The position numbers were made by a program, and so were the translations under genes. Source: Pyrocephalus nanus (taxonomy: Eukaryota; Chordata; Aves; Passeriformes; Tyrannidae). Taken from it: a stretch of 64,000 bases of DNA. Under the pieces are notes generated by a model, which saw nothing but the letters and a program-made list of their open reading frames with translations, had not been told where the DNA came from and did not search any database. Positions 61,201 through 64,000 of this stretch are shown here, piece by piece (within the stretch, counting starts at the first letter, position 1; each line of letters begins with the position of its first letter). The stretch spans positions 1,426,001 to 1,490,000 of the forward strand of contig CM076281.1 of NCBI GenBank assembly GCA_038380795.1, in the 5' to 3' direction.

Positions 61201-63118
61201 GGCTGGGCAGGTTCTTTTGAGAACCCCCTGTGTGTGTCAGACCACTCTGTCCCCTGCCTTTCCCCACAGAACCAGCAGGCTTTGTCCATCTGACACACCA
61301 AGGAATTAATTCCAGTGCAGGCAGAGCAGAGGCCTCGCAGGGCAGGGATACTCACGGTGGAAGGGAATGGCTGTCTCGTGGTGCTGCACCTCCTCTGCCT
61401 GCTTCAGGTTCAGCAGCGTGGATGCAAACAGGGGGTTGTTGATGAAGTGTTTCATGTAGTGCTTCTCACACTCCTCCTTGGATTTGGTGCACATCTGGTT
61501 GGCTACGTCCTGCCTGGAGTGGGGAGAGGGGGAGGCTTCACGTGAAGAACGTGGAAATGTCCAGTTTCTTTTAATTTCCCCAGTGGGAAAAGATCATTTT
61601 GGGCAAGAGGGTGATTGTGTTGTGTGTAGAGAACTGCCCCTGTGATGATGAATTCACGTTGTCAGTACCAACACTGAGCCAATACTGACACGTTTGATGC
61701 AGTGCAAAAGGGAGCACTTTTTTTGGGAGGCCATAAACAATGCAAATCACTCTCACATCCTAGGAAACTTCACATGATTTTCCTGGAAAAGGGGTTGACT
61801 AGAAACATGAAGTATTTGGTCTTGATAAAACGGCTGTGTAAGCTGAGGACTTCAAAAAAAAATTAAATAAATCTACCAGCAGCAATCATTTTACTGTCTG
61901 TTAAAACTGGATGCAAGAGATTCCAGGATGAAAAGTCAGTTTTTCCTTTATTTGGTAAAGCCTGAAAAAGGCCAAATGTTTGAGGAAAAAAATGAAGATT
62001 ATTTGTATTGCTAAGCAGAGCAAAGTGTACTCGACAGCACATTGCAACCAGTTCTCAGTCTGAATTCTGGCAGCAAGATGCACCTAGGAACTCTCAGTTC
62101 TGTTTCAGGGAATGCTGGGGTTCTCTACTTTTAATACAGCTATTTTTTCATGAAGGAGAAGAAAAATAACTCCAGAAAACAGGATCTGGAACCCCAGCCT
62201 TCCACCTTAGCTGCTAAATTAGTGTCTCACCCACAATAAACCACTGAACTTCCAAAGTGCACTGATGTGTTCAACAGTGAGATCCAGGGAAATGAAAGGA
62301 AAACCTGCCCATTATTCACTGAAATTGGCTGAATCACTGAATTCTCACCAGTTCCCAAATCCACAGTCCATCACAGCTTCGAGGAGAGACATTTCCTCCT
62401 GAGCTGTCCAGTTGGGATCCAAGACAGGGAAATCGGATGTCTAGGGAAGAGAAAGGCAGATCAAACTGCTGTGACCCTCTGTCATAATCCACCTCAGGAA
62501 GAGCAAAGGAGCTCTAGACCACGGGGCAGCACAGCAGATAACTCTGATAGTTTTAAACCTTCACTGTGCCCCATGAAACCTGATGGAATAATTGTTGAAT
62601 TATTTAGGACACTGGGGCATCAACCACAGCAAACCTCGGCCCTTGTTGCACCTCCCAGCTGTAATTCCACAATATTATGTTGTGAAACACAGCAAAAATT
62701 ACTGAAGACTTAAAAACTATTAATGTGGGGGAAGTAAAAACAAGAATAGAGAAACAGAGGTTGATTTACACGGATAAAGAACTGGAAGTCTAGTGAGGTG
62801 CACTGTGCTATGCAGGCACAATCAAAAATGAAGCTTTAAATGACTCCATTATGTTCCAGGGGGATTTTTCTTTGCAATCAAGGAAGATTTTTTTCTTTTC
62901 TTTATTTTCTTTTTTTCTTTCTTTAATCGTTCTAAACCTTTGAATCAAAGAATTGCATCACTTAACCTTTCAAGGTAATATTAGTAAGCAAGTGTCTCAC
63001 TCCTGGGAAGCTGTGAAAGCTCAGGACTGAGCAGGTGTTATCCAAAAGGAATATTTACCATTATCTCATAGGTGTGATCACTTTGATGTTTCTTGTATTC
63101 AAATCCCCGGGTGAAACA
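42941..63118 (-). CDS. TADA2A: TADA2A, transcriptional adaptor 2-alpha, 13 coding exons (5' end outside)
   Basis: Ada2a is the adaptor that couples the GCN5/PCAF acetyltransferase to the ATAC co-activator complex in the nucleus. CDS = complement(join(42941..43126, 44837..44910, 47160..47203, 47999..48131, 48748..48819, 50178..50288, 50823..50866, 52372..52435, 58861..58933, 59976..60064, 61356..61513, 62349..62440, 63059..63118)). All introns are GT-AG and phases join. The exons give 1,200 bases: 399 residues plus stop. Adding the 44 residues expected upstream gives 443, the length of human TADA2A as remembered. Domains in order, in full-length numbering: the end of the ZZ zinc finger (to about 64), a SANT/Myb domain (about 72-120), the central ADA2 region, and a C-terminal SWIRM domain (about 356-443). 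No broken residue or frameshift was seen. Exon 1 and part of the ZZ finger lie beyond 64,000. Confidence 0.97.
43244..43265. repeat. T22 homopolymer
   Basis: A mononucleotide run in a TADA2A intron, about 120 bases from the last exon's acceptor. It is an A tract in the transcript sense, so it is not the polypyrimidine tract of that acceptor. Confidence 0.85.
44539..44578 (+). mobile_element. CR1 LINE 3'-end remnant
   Basis: ACCAGAAGTTGGACTTGATG followed by ATGCTTGTGGGTC matches the sense CR1 3' region just before its terminal repeats. Old and short. Confidence 0.65.
44837..44910 (-). CDS. TADA2A: TADA2A coding exon (residues about 358-382)
   Basis: The exon completes Gly, then encodes RRSAPPLNLTGLPGTEKLNE to EKE (24 codons), phase 0 before GTGAGG. 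It leads into the SWIRM domain; PPLNLTGLPG is nearly invariant in vertebrate Ada2a as remembered. Confidence 0.96.
44911..47159 (-). other. TADA2A: TADA2A intron, 2.2 kb
   Basis: It contains a short (CA)n run at about 46,050-46,065. No exon or other repeat was recognised. Confidence 0.75.
47160..47203 (-). CDS. TADA2A: TADA2A coding exon (44 bp, linker)
   Basis: The exon completes Ile, then encodes DSGLTPTVPVPSTT (14 codons) before GTAAGT; the acceptor is TTTCCAG. It encodes a Pro/Thr/Ser linker before the SWIRM segment and looks less conserved than its neighbours. Confidence 0.95.
47821..47975 (-). mobile_element. CR1 LINE 3'-end fragment next to a TADA2A splice donor
   Basis: The plus strand reads ATCATGGAATCCCAGGATAG, TTTGGGTTGGAAGGGGCCTT and on to GACACTGCCAGGGATGGGGC, the complement of the CR1 3' end. 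CR1 and TADA2A therefore share the minus-strand sense. Its truncated end lies about 22-25 bases from the donor at 47,997-47,998. Confidence 0.92.
47999..48131 (-). CDS. TADA2A: TADA2A coding exon (residues about 299-342)
   Basis: The exon completes Ser, then encodes ARTYDHLKKSRDEERLKRTM to QQWLSRQAD (43 codons), ending two bases into an Ile codon before GTGAGC. The charged, Leu-spaced sequence suggests a long helix. The intron begins with about 20 unique bases before CR1. Confidence 0.96.
48748..48819 (-). CDS. TADA2A: TADA2A coding exon (residues about 275-298)
   Basis: The exon completes Leu, then encodes EFELRREIKRLQEYRAAGIT NFC (23 codons) before GTAAGT. It is part of the helical ADA2-specific region. 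Confidence 0.96.
48820..50177 (-). other. TADA2A: TADA2A intron, 1.4 kb
   Basis: It contains a T32 run at 49,243-49,274 and a G/GGA-rich tract at about 50,059-50,082. Nothing else is recognised. Confidence 0.8.
49243..49274. repeat. T32 homopolymer
   Basis: The longest mononucleotide run in the window, in a TADA2A intron and A-rich in the transcript sense. Its length in the assembly should be treated as approximate. Confidence 0.85.
50178..50288 (-). CDS. TADA2A: TADA2A coding exon (residues about 238-274)
   Basis: The exon completes Ile (A|TC), then encodes LERRYPKEVQDLYETMRRFA to KFIESHA (36 codons) before GTGAGT. Human has Leu-Met where this reads Ile-Leu at the 5' junction, as remembered. 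The exon is strongly GC/CpG-biased relative to its introns. Confidence 0.96.
50823..50866 (-). CDS. TADA2A: TADA2A coding exon (44 bp, residues about 223-237)
   Basis: The exon completes Lys, then encodes IIRDHGLINLRKFQ (14 codons) before GTGAGT. The acceptor is CATTTACAG. Confidence 0.95.
50867..52371 (-). other. TADA2A: TADA2A intron, 1.5 kb
   Basis: No repeat or exon recognised. Confidence 0.75.
52372..52435 (-). CDS. TADA2A: TADA2A coding exon (64 bp, residues about 202-222)
   Basis: The exon completes Ala, then encodes LKIAVVDIYHSRLKERQRRK (20 codons), ending two bases into a Lys codon before GTGAGT. Human has LKMAVVDIY as remembered. The basic KERQRRKK stretch could be a nuclear-localisation or nucleic-acid-contact patch; that is inference from composition. 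Confidence 0.96.
55050..55065. repeat. G16 homopolymer
   Basis: A run of G in a TADA2A intron, followed by AAAAA. It is prone to sequencing and assembly length error. Confidence 0.85.
55505..55555. repeat. AT-rich (TATA)n-like tract
   Basis: Irregular TA/ATA-rich low-complexity sequence in the intron. Confidence 0.6.
56810..57199 (+). mobile_element. CR1 LINE, longest copy in the window
   Basis: The sense 3' part of CR1 is visible as an ordered series of hallmarks. These are GAGACAGGCTGGGAGAGCTG, GAGAAGGTTTTGTGGAGACC, GGCACAGGCTGCCCAGAGAA, GGGAGGTGTCCCTGCCCAGG and TCCCTTCCAACCCAAACCAC. The left limit is uncertain and could reach about 56,690. It lacks the reverse-transcriptase core, so it is a 5'-truncated dead copy, inserted antisense to TADA2A. 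Confidence 0.92.
58861..58933 (-). CDS. TADA2A: TADA2A coding exon (residues about 178-201)
   Basis: The exon encodes EFDNYAEWDLRDIDFVEDDS DILH (24 codons), ending one base into an Ala codon before GTAAGT. It is a very acidic, strongly conserved ADA2 signature. The acceptor is CTCTGAACAG. Confidence 0.97.
59205..59318 (-). mobile_element. CR1-type LINE fragment (antisense)
   Basis: The plus strand reads TATCCTGAGCTGGAAGGGCC, CACAAGGATCACCAAAGTCC and CCCAACAATCTCACCCTGTG. This is a CR1 subfamily 3' end different from the other copies here, with the DNA between exons at 58.9 and 60.0 kb otherwise unremarkable. Confidence 0.85.
59722..59782 (-). mobile_element. CR1-type LINE fragment (short)
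   Basis: The plus strand reads ATCACAGAATTGCAGGGTAT then CTCAAGTTGGAAGGGACCCA, the complement of a CR1 3' end, truncated to about 60 bp. Confidence 0.8.
59976..60064 (-). CDS. TADA2A: TADA2A coding exon (residues about 148-177)
   Basis: The exon completes Pro, then encodes ADDPPRPTFDSLLSRDMAGY to ARADFVE (29 codons), phase 0 before GTGAGG. The acceptor is TTTTTTTTCAG. The DMAGYMPARADF block is a hallmark of Ada2 proteins. Confidence 0.97.
60065..61355 (-). other. TADA2A: TADA2A intron, 1.3 kb
   Basis: No repeat or exon recognised. Confidence 0.75.
61356..61513 (-). CDS. TADA2A: TADA2A coding exon (residues about 95-147), end of SANT
   Basis: The exon completes Trp95, then encodes QDVANQMCTKSKEECEKHYM through FASTLLNLKQAEE to AIPFH (52 codons), ending one base into the next codon before GTGAGT. 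It contains the third SANT helix (TKSKEECEKHY). The segment VQHHETAIPFH differs most from mammals as remembered. Confidence 0.97.
61514..62348 (-). other. TADA2A: TADA2A intron
   Basis: An 835-bp AT-rich intron. No repeat or exon recognised. Confidence 0.8.
62349..62440 (-). CDS. TADA2A: TADA2A coding exon (residues about 65-94), start of SANT
   Basis: The exon encodes TSDFPVLDPNWTAQEEMSLL to MDCGFGN (30 codons), ending two bases into a Trp codon before GTGAGA. The SANT/Myb pattern WTAQEE...LLEAV...GFGNW is complete with the next exon. Confidence 0.97.
62441..63058 (-). other. TADA2A: TADA2A intron
   Basis: A 618-bp intron with a T/CT-rich low-complexity tract at about 62,886-62,930. Nothing else seen. 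Confidence 0.8.
63059..63118 (-). CDS. TADA2A: TADA2A coding exon (60 bp, residues about 45-64), end of ZZ finger
   Basis: The exon encodes CFTRGFEYKKHQSDHTYEIM, 20 codons, phase 0 on both sides, between TTCTGCAG and GTAAAT. The leading Cys and the HxxxH pair are zinc ligands of the ZZ-type finger. The remaining Cys ligands lie in an exon beyond the window. Confidence 0.96.
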
Positions 63119-63678
63119 CTGCAGAACAAAAGATCAGCATTATGTTGGGCTCTTACTTCTGCCCTGAAAGCATTTTCACTGCTCCCTTTCTCCCTTTTAT
63201 TCTCTGACTACTGGGTATCCAAACCTTCCCACCAGATAGATTCAATTTTTTCTGATGTAATGTTAGAAATCCCATCAAATGGTGGAAAGATCTGGGTTAA
63301 AATTGTGTTAGTCTTTGTACCTTGCCTGTCTTTTGCCCTCAGCCATAACTCCTGTGAATCCCAAATTTTTTTGAGGAGTATTTATGGCAAAGTCAGGCAG
63401 CTGAAAAAAAAATTTGGTGTTATATTTTAAAGTTGATTGTTTCAGGGAGAAAACAAAGAGCATTTAATAAGTATTGAAAACAGAGTTTCCCTTTAATCTT
63501 GGTTTTCTGATTAAAGCACCAGCAAGGTTTGCAGCTATTTTTAACAATTAAGTTTCTGAGTTTTTTTAAGTACAGGCAAATGAGCAAAAATACACCCAAT
63601 ATATAAAATAGGGTTTTGTGTATTTTGTCCATACCTGAGCACAAGACTCAGCTCTTTTTTAGAAGTTATTGCCCATTT

Positions 63679-63712
<34 letters not shown>

Positions 63713-64000
63713 CAACATTCATTTAATAACTAAACCAGCAGTACTTTCTTTGGTTATCAGCTCACACACATAACTTTGAAAGAACTGCATCTGGTCATGA
63801 ACAATTAATGTGAATATTGCAGATTTTCCTTTTCTGTTTTGGGAGTGGGGGAAAATGCATGTGGACAAGGGGCAGGGTGTTTCTGGATGGATTTTTTTTT
63901 TTCCATGCCATAAAAAACCGACAGAAATGATCCTCCCCCAGACGTGCAGCAGCACGCTGGGTTCCAGCCAGGCTGACTGCACGTCTTTGGCTGCTGCACA
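63119..64000 (-). other. TADA2A: TADA2A intron (partial)
   Basis: Intron upstream of the ZZ-finger exon. It contains (AAT)n at 63,681-63,716. No exon encoding the expected N-terminus was found, so it must lie beyond the right edge. Confidence 0.75.
63681..63716. repeat. (AAT)n trinucleotide repeat
   Basis: About nine to ten AAT units grading into AAC units. Confidence 0.9.

Overview
The window is vertebrate nuclear DNA, almost certainly from a bird. Its coding exons are short, with GT-AG introns, and read as three vertebrate genes. The introns and intergenic gaps hold fragments of CR1, the characteristic avian LINE, recognisable by the 3'-end sequence ending in ATTCTGTG-type repeats. The order SYNRG - DUSP14 - TADA2A, with SYNRG pointing toward the other two, matches the conserved block known from human 17q12 and, as I recall, chicken chromosome 19. 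The CR1 style suggests a neoavian, possibly passerine, species, but I cannot name it. There are no prokaryotic features; each gene has its own promoter.

Layout. (1) 1-20,580, plus strand: the 3' part of SYNRG (gamma-synergin). Nine coding exons between 768 and 17,116 give 762 codons up to the stop, followed by a 3'UTR of about 3.4 kb. (2) 20,581-22,170: a 1.6 kb gap between two convergent genes. (3) 22,170 to about 34,560, minus strand: DUSP14. The complete 198-residue phosphatase lies in one exon (23,520-24,116). Upstream are a leader with a three-codon uORF, a possible 79-bp UTR exon at 24,492-24,570, an intron of about 9.4 kb and a CpG-island promoter at about 33.9-34.6 kb. The island is flanked by a 40-bp minisatellite on one side and an 18-bp G-rich tandem repeat on the other. 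(4) 35.2-41.66 kb: intergenic DNA with microsatellites and CR1 pieces. (5) about 41.66 kb to 64,000, minus strand: TADA2A. Thirteen coding exons (63,118 down to 42,941) encode 399 residues, equivalent to residues 45-443 of a 443-residue protein. The first coding exon or exons lie beyond the right edge.

The three products do not share a pathway. SYNRG works in AP-1/clathrin traffic at the trans-Golgi network and endosomes. DUSP14 dephosphorylates MAP kinases and restrains T-cell receptor signalling. TADA2A is the Ada2a adaptor of the ATAC histone acetyltransferase complex. They are neighbours by conserved synteny.

All exon boundaries were derived by reading splice sites and checking that phases join. 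Every junction in SYNRG and TADA2A closes in frame, and the TADA2A total fits the family length exactly. I found no evidence of a new biological system. The points most worth a second look are the strong-context minimal uORF of DUSP14, the repeat-flanked DUSP14 promoter, the acidic-phenylalanine motif array and a possible zinc-binding C-terminus in SYNRG, and a CR1 copy about 25 bp from a TADA2A splice donor.
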